Positions 7,601 through 16,388 of a stretch of DNA of 64,000 bases are shown in pieces. Source of the stretch: Pedobacter metabolipauper (GTDB taxonomy: Bacteria > Bacteroidota > Bacteroidia > Sphingobacteriales > Sphingobacteriaceae); assembly GCF_004362715.1 (NCBI RefSeq), contig NZ_SNYC01000006.1:62001-126000 (forward strand). Reading direction: 5' to 3'. The first letter of the stretch is position 1, and each line of letters begins with the position of its first letter. The notes beneath the pieces are model-generated. The model searched no databases. It saw nothing but the letters and a program-made list of their open reading frames with translations, and had not been told where the DNA came from. A program made the translations under genes and the position numbers.

Positions 7601-9116
7601 TTGTGGCTGGTGGTTTAGAGCTAATATCATATACAACGCGGTTAATTCCTTTTACTTTATTAATAATTTCGTTAGAAATTTTTGCGAGTACAGGGTATGG
7701 AAGGTGACACCAGTCAGCAGTCATACCGTCAACAGATTCTACAGCCCGTAAGCAGATTACGTTTTCATACGTACGCTCATCTCCCATTACGCCTACTGAC
7801 TGCACGGGAAGAAATATTGCACCTGCCTGCCATACCTGGTCGTATAAACCTGCTTCTTTTAAGTTATCGATATAGATGGCATCGGCTTCCTGCAGGATGG
7901 CTACTTTTTCTGCGGTCACATCACCAAGGATGCGGATTGCCAAACCCGGTCCGGGGAAAGGGTGACGGCCTATAATAAAATGTTCCAATCCAAGTGATCT
8001 GCCCACTCTTCTTACTTCGTCTTTAAACAACGTATTTAGCGGCTCTACCACCTTCAATTTCATAAAGTCTGGCAATCCGCCTACATTATGGTGTGATTTG
8101 ATGGTTGCTGACGGTCCTTTTACGGAAACCGATTCAATTACATCGGGATAAATGGTGCCTTGTGCCAGCCATTTTACATCCTGTACCTGGTGTGCTTCAT
8201 CATCAAATACTTCAATGAATACACGTCCGATTGCCTTACGTTTTAATTCCGGATCTTTCACGTTAGCCAGCTGGCTAAGAAAACGGTCTTTGGCATCAAC
8301 TCCTTTAATGTTTAAACCCAGGTGTTTATACTGTTCCAAAACAGATTCATACTCTCCCTTGCGCAGTAAGCCGTTGTCTACAAAGATACAGTGTAAGTTT
8401 TTCCCTATGGCTTTATGCAGCAGAACGGCAGCAACGCTGGAGTCTACCCCTCCGGAAAGACCAAGTACCACTTTATCGTTTCCTAGTTTTGCCTGTAAAT
8501 CTGCAATGGTAGTTTCTACGAATGCATCCGGGGTCCACTCTTGTTTACATCCGCAGATGTCTACCAGGAAGTTTTCCAATAGTTGCTTTCCATCCAGGCT
8601 ATGTGTTACTTCCGGGTGGAACTGGATGCCATAGGTATCTGAATCTTTTACCTGGAATGCAGCAACTTTAACGCTGTCTGTACTGGCAATAAGTTCAAAG
8701 TTTTCTGGAACTACAGTGATGGTATCGCCGTGTGACATCCAAACCTGGGAGTCAACCGCTATATTTTTAAACAATTTGTTACCTGAAGCAACAAAGTTCA
8801 GGTTAGCGCGGCCATATTCTCTTGTGGATGAAGGCTGAACCTCACCACCTGAGTGCTGTGCTATATATTGTGCACCATAACAAACTGCCAGTACCGGGAA
8901 GTTTTTATGGAATTTTTTCAGATCTACTTGAGGAGCATCTTCCTGACGAACAGAGTAAGGGCTACCGGAGAAAATGATTCCCTTTACATCGGATGAAATT
9001 TCAGGAATATTATTAAAAGGATGAATTTCGCAATAAACGTTTAATTCGCGTACCCTGCGGGCAATTAACTGTGTGTATTGGGAACCAAAATCGAGAATTA
9101 TGATTTTTTCTAGCAT
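7587..9116 (-). CDS. guaA: GMP synthase (glutamine-hydrolysing)
   Basis: Converts XMP to GMP using ATP and glutamine; cytoplasmic, purine pathway. About 509 residues from the ATG at 9116. A TTG six bases upstream would add two residues. The N-terminal class I amidotransferase domain shows DFGSQYTQLIARRVRE, the nucleophile region AVCYGAQ and the His-Glu pair in GIQFHPEVTHS. The ATP-pyrophosphatase domain shows the P-loop LGLSGGVDSSVAA (residues about 221-233). The C-terminal dimerisation domain ends in PPATIEWE, the family's usual end. It lies 8 nt after comEB and overlaps the next gene. Confidence 0.97.
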   Translation of the reverse strand: MLEKIIILDFGSQYTQLIARRVRELNVYCEIHPFNNIPEISSDVKGIIFSGSPYSVRQEDAPQVDLKKFHKNFPVLAVCYGAQYIAQHSGGEVQPSSTREYGRANLNFVASGNKLFKNIAVDSQVWMSHGDTITVVPENFELIASTDSVKVAAFQVKDSDTYGIQFHPEVTHSLDGKQLLENFLVDICGCKQEWTPDAFVETTIADLQAKLGNDKVVLGLSGGVDSSVAAVLLHKAIGKNLHCIFVDNGLLRKGEYESVLEQYKHLGLNIKGVDAKDRFLSQLANVKDPELKRKAIGRVFIEVFDDEAHQVQDVKWLAQGTIYPDVIESVSVKGPSATIKSHHNVGGLPDFMKLKVVEPLNTLFKDEVRRVGRSLGLEHFIIGRHPFPGPGLAIRILGDVTAEKVAILQEADAIYIDNLKEAGLYDQVWQAGAIFLPVQSVGVMGDERTYENVICLRAVESVDGMTADWCHLPYPVLAKISNEIINKVKGINRVVYDISSKPPATIEWE

Positions 9117-9124
9117 GGCCAAAG

Positions 9125-9577
9125 TTAAGAAAATTTAATTACCTCCACACCGAACCTTCTTAAAAAATCAACACCTTCATCGCTCGGCAACCCTTTATAT
9201 TCGGCATAGGAATCTTTATAGAACACCAGTTTAATTCCTGATGATAAAATTAACCTTGCACAAGCAATGCAGGGGGAGAGTGTGGTGTATAAAGTTGATC
9301 CCGAGATCTTGGATCCGTTTTTTACGGCATACAGTATGGCATTCTCTTCTGCGTGCAGGGCCAGGGAGCAGCTTCCGCGCGAGTCTCTGTTGCATCCGGT
9401 CTCCGGCCATTCTTCATCACAGTTGTGTGTTCCTGCCGGAGGCCCGTTATATCCGATAGAAATGATCCGGGTATCTTTTGCCAGAACTGCTCCTACATGT
9501 GCGCGTACACAATGCGACCTGGTGGACAGATCGGACGCTAAGTTCATAAAAATATGATTGAAACTTGGTTTACTCAT
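9125..9577 (-). CDS. dCMP deaminase family protein (ComEB-like)
   Basis: About 150 residues. The start at 9577 (MSKPSF) is chosen because the longer frame begins inside the terminator of the upstream transporter. It is a zinc-dependent cytidine/deoxycytidylate deaminase: HAEENAIL supplies the His ligand and catalytic Glu, and PCIACAR supplies the two Cys ligands. An extra Cys-rich segment (HNCDEEWPETGCNRDSRGSC) matches the additional zinc site of dCMP deaminases. It likely converts dCMP to dUMP for thymidylate synthesis. Its ATG lies only 13 nt beyond a terminator hairpin; guaA follows 8 nt downstream. The gene is often annotated comEB, but competence is not implied. Confidence 0.88.
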   Translation of the reverse strand: MSKPSFNHIFMNLASDLSTRSHCVRAHVGAVLAKDTRIISIGYNGPPAGTHNCDEEWPETGCNRDSRGSCSLALHAEENAILYAVKNGSKISGSTLYTTLSPCIACARLILSSGIKLVFYKDSYAEYKGLPSDEGVDFLRRFGVEVIKFS

Positions 9578-9590
9578 GTTGTTATATAAT

Positions 9591-9626
9591 AAAAGGCTGC
9601 CCATTCAAAAGAACGAGCAGCCTTTT
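9591..9626 (-). terminator. Intrinsic terminator after the FucP-like gene
   Basis: A perfect 10-bp inverted repeat (AAAAGGCTGC at 9591-9600, complement at 9617-9626) with a 16-nt loop. On the minus strand the stem ends in TTTT followed by A+T-rich sequence. It lies 15 nt downstream of the transporter stop and only 13 nt upstream of the comEB ATG. Confidence 0.75.
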
Positions 9627-9641
9627 AACAGATTTTTTATT

Positions 9642-11249
9642 TTAATGACCGCCTTCAGCAGCGATCTCTTCGATATTAATTCCTTGTTTTTTTAGTTCAC
9701 CACTAACTTTCCATGCAAAGAAAACCAAATATGCAAAGCCAATTACCGGAACGATGTATGAATTGTGAATACCTGCGCTATCTGCCAGCTCTCCTTGAAT
9801 TGGCGGAATGATTGCACCACCAAGGATCATCATGATTAAGAAAGAAGACCCCTGACTGGTATATTTTCCAAGACCAGTGATGGATAATGCAAAAATAGAC
9901 GGCCACATGATTGAGCAGCACAATCCACCGCTTACAAATGCAAATATGGCAACCTCACCGGTTGTGAACAGGCCGACTAACATTGCTATTGCACCCAGTG
10001 TACCAAATACAGCAAGTGTTTTAGCTGGTTTTTCTTGTCCGATATAGAATGCTGCGATCAGTATGACGATACATACTGCATAAACATATAAATTACCTAT
10101 GTCTGTTCCTGTAAAATGGTTCACCAGCAAGATGACACCAAAAGCAATAAACGGTACAACCACAGTTAATACGTTACGAACTGTTTTTGTCAGGTTAAAT
10201 GCACTGATTGCACCTGTCCACCTTCCGATCATCATGCTTCCCCAATATAAAGAGATGTATGGTTTAATGTCTGCCGAAGTAAGTGATCCGAATTCCGGAA
10301 GACCTAACAACGCGCCTAAGTTACTTTGAATGGTTACCTCTGTACCTACGTACATAAAGATGGCCAGCATGCCGAGGATCAATTGAGGATATTGCATGGC
10401 TCCCCATTTAGAAGCATCTTCTTTTTTAGCCATATAGCCAAATAAAAGGGCTCCAATGATGATTACCAATGATGAATATACAAAGATAGACGCACTAATT
10501 CCTGTCATATTTGCTAAGGGGCCTGCTGCTGCTACCATTAAAAAGCCTAAGATCATTACCACAAGCGGACCTGTTGGTTTAGGGCTGGATTCAATTTTCT
10601 CGTTGCTGGTTACATCAGGAAGTTTTGATACGGCATAGAATACGGCCACTGCAAGGAAAAGACCTGCAAGAATATAATATAAGTTATTGATTGATGAGAT
10701 CTCAACCGTTTTAGCAACGGCATCATTGGCTGTTCCAAACAGGACTACACTGACAATTACCGGACCCATTAAGCCGCCGAAATTGTTGATACCACCTGCA
10801 AGATTTAAACGGTTTGCTCCGCCTTCAGGATTTCCCAATGCCACTACAAATGGATTGGCAGCAGTTTGCTGAAGTGAGAACCCCAATGCAATTACAAAAA
10901 ATGCGAATAAGATAAATAAGAATGAACCGGAATGAACTGCAGGGATCATCAGTAAAGCTCCTCCTGCCGAGATCACCAAACCGGCAATGATCCCTTTCTT
11001 ATATCCGATCTTATTCAGGATATCTACTTTACTTGCTTGTGAAGCGAAGTATAAGATCAATGATCCGATAAAATATCCACCATAAAAGGTAAAGTCTATT
11101 AGTTGGGATTCAAACTGGGTTAGGCTAAAATGTTGTTTACAAAATGGGATGAAGATTCCGTTTGATGCGGCTACAAATCCCCAGAAGAAAAACACGGTAA
11201 TGATTGTATACAGTGCTGTTCCGTAATTCTTTTGTGACTGTTGTTCCAT
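9642..11249 (-). CDS. FucP-like sugar:H+ symporter (MFS), long form
   Basis: A 535-residue MFS transporter of the fucose/glucose/galactose permease branch. Markers are FFFWGFVAASNGIFIPF in helix 1, the GYFIGS segment, the NPFVVALGNPEGGANRLN segment (residues about 135-152) and ALSITGLGKYTSQGSSFLIMMILGGAIIPP near residues 455-485. At 535 residues it is about 100 longer than usual (compare the 417-residue paralogue at 50391). The extra length is hydrophobic helices between the two halves. The sugar is not determinable. It is transcribed alone, divergently from the LysE-like gene, and followed by a terminator. Confidence 0.88.
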   Translation of the reverse strand: MEQQSQKNYGTALYTIITVFFFWGFVAASNGIFIPFCKQHFSLTQFESQLIDFTFYGGYFIGSLILYFASQASKVDILNKIGYKKGIIAGLVISAGGALLMIPAVHSGSFLFILFAFFVIALGFSLQQTAANPFVVALGNPEGGANRLNLAGGINNFGGLMGPVIVSVVLFGTANDAVAKTVEISSINNLYYILAGLFLAVAVFYAVSKLPDVTSNEKIESSPKPTGPLVVMILGFLMVAAAGPLANMTGISASIFVYSSLVIIIGALLFGYMAKKEDASKWGAMQYPQLILGMLAIFMYVGTEVTIQSNLGALLGLPEFGSLTSADIKPYISLYWGSMMIGRWTGAISAFNLTKTVRNVLTVVVPFIAFGVILLVNHFTGTDIGNLYVYAVCIVILIAAFYIGQEKPAKTLAVFGTLGAIAMLVGLFTTGEVAIFAFVSGGLCCSIMWPSIFALSITGLGKYTSQGSSFLIMMILGGAIIPPIQGELADSAGIHNSYIVPVIGFAYLVFFAWKVSGELKKQGINIEEIAAEGGH

Positions 11250-11425
11250 ATATTGGTTAGTAATAATTTTATGCGTTAAACATAAATAAAAAAAACTGTA
11301 TGCAGGTAGCCTTGTTTGTAATATTTCAATATTTTTAATGGGCTGAGGGCAATAAATCTAGTTAAAAAAAAGGGCGTAGATTCTATTTAAAATTGCATAT
11401 TAGCATAATATATATGACGAGCTGA

Positions 11426-12052
11426 ATGTTTGAAGCAATATTACAAGGGATTGGTGCGGGGATATTATTTTCGTTTTTGACGGGTCCCGTTTTTTTTTCT
11501 ATGATAAAGACCAGCATTGAAAAAGGCTTTAAGGCTGGCTTTTCTTTAGCTATTGGGGTAGTTTTTAGCGACATAATATTTATTATCCTCACTATTTTCA
11601 CTTCACAATTTGTAGATTATAATGCTGAATACAATCAATATATAGGGATTATTGGCGGGCTTTTCCTATTTGGGATCGGGGTCTATTATCTTTTCAATAA
11701 GGTAAAGGTTAGCTATGATATTTCTGAAACCATTAAGATACGGAAGCGCGGTTATATCTTAAAAGGTTTTTTAATGTGCCTTTTATCCCCTTCTACGCTG
11801 ATGTTCTGGATTATGGTTGGCGGGATTATTTCTGTACAGCTCCATTATGATATGGCTGAAAAGGTGGTTTTCTTTGTGATTGCAATGGCTACACAGCTAT
11901 CCGTTGATTGCATCAAGACGTATTATGCCGCCAAGCTGAGATACCGCATTAAAGAAAAGAACATCCAGATGCTCAATAAGATTGCCGGTGCTGTTATTTT
12001 AATCTTCGCGATCCGGTTGTTTGTTGAGGTCATTCTAAAACATTACAAATAA
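11426..12052 (+). CDS. LysE/RhtB family exporter
   Basis: A 208-residue membrane protein with about six hydrophobic segments. The N-terminal GAGILFSFLTGPVFFSMIKTSIEKGFKAG segment corresponds to the LysE/RhtB signature (GPxxxxxxxxxxxxGxxxG), and FLMCLLSPSTLMFWI to its fourth-helix motif. The family exports amino acids, usually lysine, homoserine or threonine; the substrate here is unknown. It is a single-gene unit facing the PurF-like gene, with a strong terminator between them. Confidence 0.85.
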   Translation: MFEAILQGIGAGILFSFLTGPVFFSMIKTSIEKGFKAGFSLAIGVVFSDIIFIILTIFTSQFVDYNAEYNQYIGIIGGLFLFGIGVYYLFNKVKVSYDISETIKIRKRGYILKGFLMCLLSPSTLMFWIMVGGIISVQLHYDMAEKVVFFVIAMATQLSVDCIKTYYAAKLRYRIKEKNIQMLNKIAGAVILIFAIRLFVEVILKHYK

Positions 12053-12110
12053 TTATTCCAGTGGGATTAACGGTTTGTATTTATTGATCTAACTGAATAC
12101 TTATCCTACA

Positions 12111-12141
12111 AAAAAACCGATGCTGCCCGCATCGGTTTTTT
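12111..12141. terminator. Intrinsic terminator after the LysE-like gene
   Basis: A perfect 13-bp stem (A6 + CCGATGC at 12111-12123, complement at 12129-12141) with loop TGCCC, and A and T runs on either side. It is symmetrical, so it could also stop minus-strand transcription from the convergent PurF-like gene, though it lies about 150 nt beyond that stop. Confidence 0.85.
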
Positions 12142-12294
12142 TGTTTGTTATGACCTTTACGATCCGGAACATTTCCGTGCTGGCTCCCCACTAATGGCAT
12201 ATTAATTAAGCTAACGCGTGATCTTTAATTCTTATTCCGTTATAAGCGTTCTTAATTAAAACGTTCTTACACGGTATTGTCTTATTATGCGCTT

Positions 12295-14196
12295 TTAATA
12301 TGCTCTCTGGTTATTTCCCTCTTTCCAGTTTACAAATGCTTTGTTTACTACTTTGTTTCCACCAGGTGTTGGGTAGTTACCTGAGAAATACCAGTCTCCG
12401 GTATGATTCGGACAAGCAATGTGTAAATTATCAAGCGTCTGGTAGATTACCTCAACTTCCGCTGTGATGTCTTCCGGAGTAATGATCTTAGTGATCTGTG
12501 CAGAGATCTCTTCCTGTTTAAATGGTCTGTAAATATCCTTTACGTGATTGACGATCTCTTCTTTAGGAAGCAACAGCGATGCTTTACATTTTTGATATAC
12601 TTCTTCAATGATGTGTTCCAATCCGCGGGCCTTTAACAATTGAATGGCTGCTTCGAAAGCTACAAACTGTCCCATTTTAGACATATCGATACCATAACAA
12701 TCCGGATAACGGATCTGTGGTGCAGAGGATACAATGATGATCTTTTTAGGATGCAGCCTGTCGATAATCTTTATGATGCTTTGTTTAAGCGTTGTTCCCC
12801 TTACAATAGAATCATCAATAGCAACCAGGGTATCGGTATGGTTCTTAATTACACCGTAAGTGGTATCGTACACGTGTGCGACCATATCCTGTCTGTCGGC
12901 ATCCTGGGTAATGAACGTTCTTAATTTTACATCTTTGATCGCCAGTTTTTCTACCCGCGGACTCATTGACAACAATTCTTCCAGTTGCTGGTCGTCCAGC
13001 TTATCTTTACGGTGAAGCAAGGTATCCTTTTGTACATTCCGGATGTAGCTGTGCAGTCCTTCTACCATTCCGTAGAAAGAAACCTCTGCGGTATTCGGAA
13101 TAAAAGAGAAAACGGTATTCTTTAAATCGGCACTTACAGAATCAAGGATCTGCTTGCAGAGTAAAGCGCCTAAATGTTTCCGTTCTTTATAGATCTCTGC
13201 ATCGCTTCCTCTGGAGAAATAGATCCGTTCAAAAGAACACGCTCTTTTTTCTTCCGGCTCTCTAAAGATCTCCTGGGTTACGGTACCGTCTTTTTTTACG
13301 ATCAGGGCATGTCCGGGTTCAATTTCTTTGACATCCCTGAATGGAATGTTAAACGCAGTCTGAATGGCCGGTCTTTCAGATGCTGCTACCACGATCTCAT
13401 CATCCTGATAGTAATAGGCTGGTCTGATTCCTGATGGGTCTCTCAACACAAATGCATCTCCGTTGCCAACAATACCTGAAATGGCATATCCCCCATCCCA
13501 ATTCTTTGCTGAACGTTTTAATATTTTTGCAATATCTAAGTTATCAGATATCTTATGTGTAATGTCTACATTGTCCAGGCCTTCTTTTTTGTACTCGTCA
13601 AAAAGCTCCTGATTTTCATCATCCAGAAAGTGACCTATTTTCTCTAATACGGTTACGGTATCTGCCTGTTCTTTTGGATGCTGACCCAATTCATACAGTT
13701 GCTCCAGCAACTCATCCACATTGGTCATGTTGAAGTTACCTGCGATAACGAGGTTACGCGTCATCCAGTTGTTTTGACGCAGGAACGGGTGACAGTTCTC
13801 GATACTGTTCTGACCATGCGTACCATAGCGTAAGTGGCCTAATAACACCTCACCAATAAAACTAACATTTGCCTTAAGCCATTCTGCATCCAGCATTAAC
13901 TCCGGGGTTTCATTCTGAATGTCTACAAACTTGCTCTGTACATACCCGAAAATATCTGCTACTGCGTTTTGTGCCATAGAGCGGTACCTGCTGATGTAAC
14001 GGTGCCCGGGTTTCACATCCAGTTTAATGGTTGCTATACCTGCTCCATCCTGACCGCGGTTGTGCTGTTTCTCCATCAAGAGATAAAGCTTGTTTAAACC
14101 ATAAAGCGCAGTACCGTATTTTTCCTGGTAGTATGAGAGCGGTTTTAAAAGACGGATAAAGGCTATTCCGCATTCATGTTTTATCGAGTCACTCAT
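12295..14196 (-). CDS. PurF-like amidophosphoribosyltransferase, long form
   Basis: A 633-residue class II glutamine amidotransferase. HECGIAFIR places the would-be nucleophile Cys at residue 9, after a short propeptide as in PurF. QHNRGQDGAGIA and GHLRYGTHG are conserved glutaminase-site motifs. The phosphoribosyltransferase domain has the PRPP loop TLVAIDDSIVRGTTLKQS (residues about 440-457). Expected reaction: PRPP + glutamine to phosphoribosylamine, the first step of purine synthesis. It is well over 100 residues longer than E. coli or B. subtilis PurF, with an acidic insertion near residues 185-225 and extra C-terminal sequence. A second, canonical PurF may exist elsewhere in the genome, so I leave the symbol empty. 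Confidence 0.85.
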   Translation of the reverse strand: MSDSIKHECGIAFIRLLKPLSYYQEKYGTALYGLNKLYLLMEKQHNRGQDGAGIATIKLDVKPGHRYISRYRSMAQNAVADIFGYVQSKFVDIQNETPELMLDAEWLKANVSFIGEVLLGHLRYGTHGQNSIENCHPFLRQNNWMTRNLVIAGNFNMTNVDELLEQLYELGQHPKEQADTVTVLEKIGHFLDDENQELFDEYKKEGLDNVDITHKISDNLDIAKILKRSAKNWDGGYAISGIVGNGDAFVLRDPSGIRPAYYYQDDEIVVAASERPAIQTAFNIPFRDVKEIEPGHALIVKKDGTVTQEIFREPEEKRACSFERIYFSRGSDAEIYKERKHLGALLCKQILDSVSADLKNTVFSFIPNTAEVSFYGMVEGLHSYIRNVQKDTLLHRKDKLDDQQLEELLSMSPRVEKLAIKDVKLRTFITQDADRQDMVAHVYDTTYGVIKNHTDTLVAIDDSIVRGTTLKQSIIKIIDRLHPKKIIIVSSAPQIRYPDCYGIDMSKMGQFVAFEAAIQLLKARGLEHIIEEVYQKCKASLLLPKEEIVNHVKDIYRPFKQEEISAQITKIITPEDITAEVEVIYQTLDNLHIACPNHTGDWYFSGNYPTPGGNKVVNKAFVNWKEGNNQRAY

Positions 14197-14288
14197 TGGG
14201 GTGTGTTATTTGAGCCGCAAATTTAGAGTTAATAATAATCAGAACCTAGAAAGAAATAGATTCTTTCATTCAGATTATAATTCAAGGA

Positions 14289-15125
14289 TCATTTGCTATT
14301 TCCGGGATCTGTATGCATGGAATGCACCGTTTCTTCAAAAAACACGGAGGCATGGGTATCAAACTGAACCGGATCTCCTGAAGTATAAAAAAGACGTTTG
14401 GCTTCTTTGGCAATTTGCGATTCGATTTCGGGATGATTTTGAAGGTAGGTAACCAGGCTATCTGAAACGATGTCACCCTGCCCGAGCAGATTGATATGCG
14501 CAGGGAGGACTTCCCTGATCTTAGGCACCAGCAATGGATAATGGGTACAGGCCAGCAGGATGCAATCGATATTGTCATCCTTAGCAATCAATTCTTTTAC
14601 ATACCTGTCTACAAAATAATCTGCCCCTGGCGAGGTATGTTCATTGTTCTCCACCAGCGGCACCCACATTGGGCAGCTTTGCTGCAGTACTTTTACATCG
14701 GGAAAGAACTTATTGATCTCCATCAGATAAGATTCAGAATTAACTGTACCGCGTGTTCCCATTACACCGATGGTTTTTGATGTGGTAAAATCACCTACAA
14801 TCTCCGCTGTTGGGCGGATTACGCCCAGAACCCTGTGATTGGGATATTTAACAGGAAGTACTTTTTGCTGAATGGAACGCAGTGCTTTTGCGGATGCTGT
14901 ATTACAGGCAAGAATAACCAGTGGGCAGCCTTGTGCAAATAACCATTCTACACATTCCAGGGTATATTGATAAACCGTTTCAAAGGAATGGTCGCCATAG
15001 GGTGACCGTGAATTATCTCCTAAATAAATGTAATTGTATTGGGGAAGTTTTTTTGCTATAGATTTAAATACGGTTAAACCTCCATAGCCAGAATCAAATA
15101 CACCAATAGAATGCTTATTATCCAT
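14289..15125 (-). CDS. murI: Glutamate racemase
   Basis: A 278-residue cofactor-independent racemase making D-glutamate for peptidoglycan. The N-terminal GVFDSGYGGLTV segment and the two catalytic-Cys motifs LACNTASAKALR (residues about 72-83) and LLACTHYPLLVP (residues about 185-196) are intact. It follows the bamA-skp-skp genes, but a strong terminator ends 3 nt before its start codon. It must therefore be expressed by read-through, by attenuation, or from a promoter overlapping the terminator. Confidence 0.96.
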   Translation of the reverse strand: MDNKHSIGVFDSGYGGLTVFKSIAKKLPQYNYIYLGDNSRSPYGDHSFETVYQYTLECVEWLFAQGCPLVILACNTASAKALRSIQQKVLPVKYPNHRVLGVIRPTAEIVGDFTTSKTIGVMGTRGTVNSESYLMEINKFFPDVKVLQQSCPMWVPLVENNEHTSPGADYFVDRYVKELIAKDDNIDCILLACTHYPLLVPKIREVLPAHINLLGQGDIVSDSLVTYLQNHPEIESQIAKEAKRLFYTSGDPVQFDTHASVFFEETVHSMHTDPGNSK

Positions 15126-15128
15126 TAT

Positions 15129-15165
15129 AAAAAAAAACGGGATTGAGTTTTATCACTCAATCCCG
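15129..15165 (-). terminator. Intrinsic terminator of the bam-skp operon, touching murI
   Basis: An 11-bp perfect stem (15138-15148 with 15155-15165, loop 6 nt), followed on the minus strand by nine consecutive T (15137 to 15129). Hairpin and U-run are close to ideal. The murI ATG begins at 15125, only 3 nt beyond the U-run. Confidence 0.88.
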
Positions 15166-15232
15166 CAATTTAATTATTTTATGCTACAATTGTTTTAGAC
15201 CGCTGTATTAAATGTGCGGAACAATTATTTGC

Positions 15233-15793
15233 TTATTTTTTAGGTGCTACTGCAGCTGTTGCTGGTATGCCTAATTTAGTTTTAACTAGTGCAGTGATGT
15301 CTTCGCCACCATCCCAGTATACCAATCCCTGGTTTGCTGTATCAAATACGTAAGTATACCCTCTTTCTTTAGATACTGCTTTAATTGCAGCGTCAGCTTT
15401 AGCCTGGATTGGAGTAAACAACTCCTGGTTTTTTTGCTCTAATTCCTGTTGAGCTTTAGCTCTTGCATCTTCAATACGTTTTTGAAGATCCTGAAGCTGA
15501 CCACCCATTGTTTGCAGTTCTTTATCTACTGTTTCTTTGTTTGCTTCGCTTCTGGTTTTTTCTTTAGCTTGTGCACCTGCAAGAGTTGTTTGATATTCAG
15601 CGATCATTTTATCAATGTCACCAGATTTAGTTTTTCTAAATGCTTCCAATGTAGTTTGCGCAGTCTTAACCTCAGGCATTGCTTCAATAATATTAGCTGA
15701 ATTTAAATGCGCTAATTTTTGTTGTGCACTTGCAATATTAGCAGTAAATAATAAACCTGCTGCAATAAAAAATGCGTTCATTAACTTTCTCAT
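15233..15793 (-). CDS. OmpH/Skp-family periplasmic chaperone (second copy)
   Basis: A 186-residue protein with a signal peptide (MRKLMNAFFIAAGLLFTANIASAQ, cleavage after SAQ). Residues about 45-130 form a long Lys/Glu/Gln-rich coiled coil, as in the tentacles of trimeric Skp. The flanking beta elements (KLAHLNSANIIEAMPE and YTYVFDTANQGLVYWDGGEDIT) form the Skp body. Its role is to hold unfolded outer-membrane proteins for BamA. It carries a short Ala/Lys-rich tail. It lies 47 nt after the first skp copy. Confidence 0.9.
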   Translation of the reverse strand: MRKLMNAFFIAAGLLFTANIASAQQKLAHLNSANIIEAMPEVKTAQTTLEAFRKTKSGDIDKMIAEYQTTLAGAQAKEKTRSEANKETVDKELQTMGGQLQDLQKRIEDARAKAQQELEQKNQELFTPIQAKADAAIKAVSKERGYTYVFDTANQGLVYWDGGEDITALVKTKLGIPATAAVAPKK

Positions 15794-15840
15794 CTCTATT
15801 TTTCTTAATAATTGTTTTTACTCTACTATTTGTGTGTATG

Positions 15841-16371
15841 TTATTTTATAATTGTACCTGGTTTATAGCCAAGCCTGGTAATTACATCATTGCTGATGTC
15901 GTAATTGCTGCTTGCATAGATCATCATGGTTGCCTCGCTACTTTTATCAAAGATAAAGTCTAAAAGCTTAACTTTTGCAATTTCTCCGATTGCTTTTGTT
16001 ACTTTATCCTGGATCGGGCTAATTAACTTGGTACGGTTTTGAAACAGTTCTCCATCCGGCCCAAAGATCCGGCGCTGAAAATCTTTAGCGGCTTTTTCCT
16101 TTTCAATGATCTCGTTCTCTCTTCTCTTACGCATATCTTCAGTCAGTAAAACCTGATCTGCCTGATAGGTCTTATACATCTTGTCTATTTCAACAAAGTT
16201 GTTGTCAACCTGCTGCTGCCACTGCTCAGACAAAATGGTCAATTGGTTTAATGACGATTTGTATTCAGGCATGTGTTTTAATATATATTCTGTATCTACA
16301 TACGCAAACTTCTGTGCAAACGCTCCAACCCCCGTAAAAAGCAGAAAGCATATTAAAATGTACTTTTTCAT
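15841..16371 (-). CDS. OmpH/Skp-family periplasmic chaperone (first copy)
   Basis: A 176-residue paralogue of the next gene, with signal peptide MKKYILICFLLFTGVGAFAQ. FAYVDTEYILKHMPEYKSSL matches the conserved N-terminal Skp strand-helix, the middle is coiled coil, and the end has LDFIFDKSSEATMMIYAS followed by DISNDVITRLG. The two copies are clearly diverged, so the duplication is old. It begins 17 nt after bamA. Paired skp genes behind bamA are the usual Bacteroidota arrangement. Confidence 0.9.
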   Translation of the reverse strand: MKKYILICFLLFTGVGAFAQKFAYVDTEYILKHMPEYKSSLNQLTILSEQWQQQVDNNFVEIDKMYKTYQADQVLLTEDMRKRRENEIIEKEKAAKDFQRRIFGPDGELFQNRTKLISPIQDKVTKAIGEIAKVKLLDFIFDKSSEATMMIYASSNYDISNDVITRLGYKPGTIIK

Positions 16372-16388
16372 GTGTCTGATTTATAAAA

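Noticed and set aside
9578..9604. Longer N-terminus for the dCMP deaminase
   Set aside because: It would begin inside the terminator hairpin of the upstream transporter.
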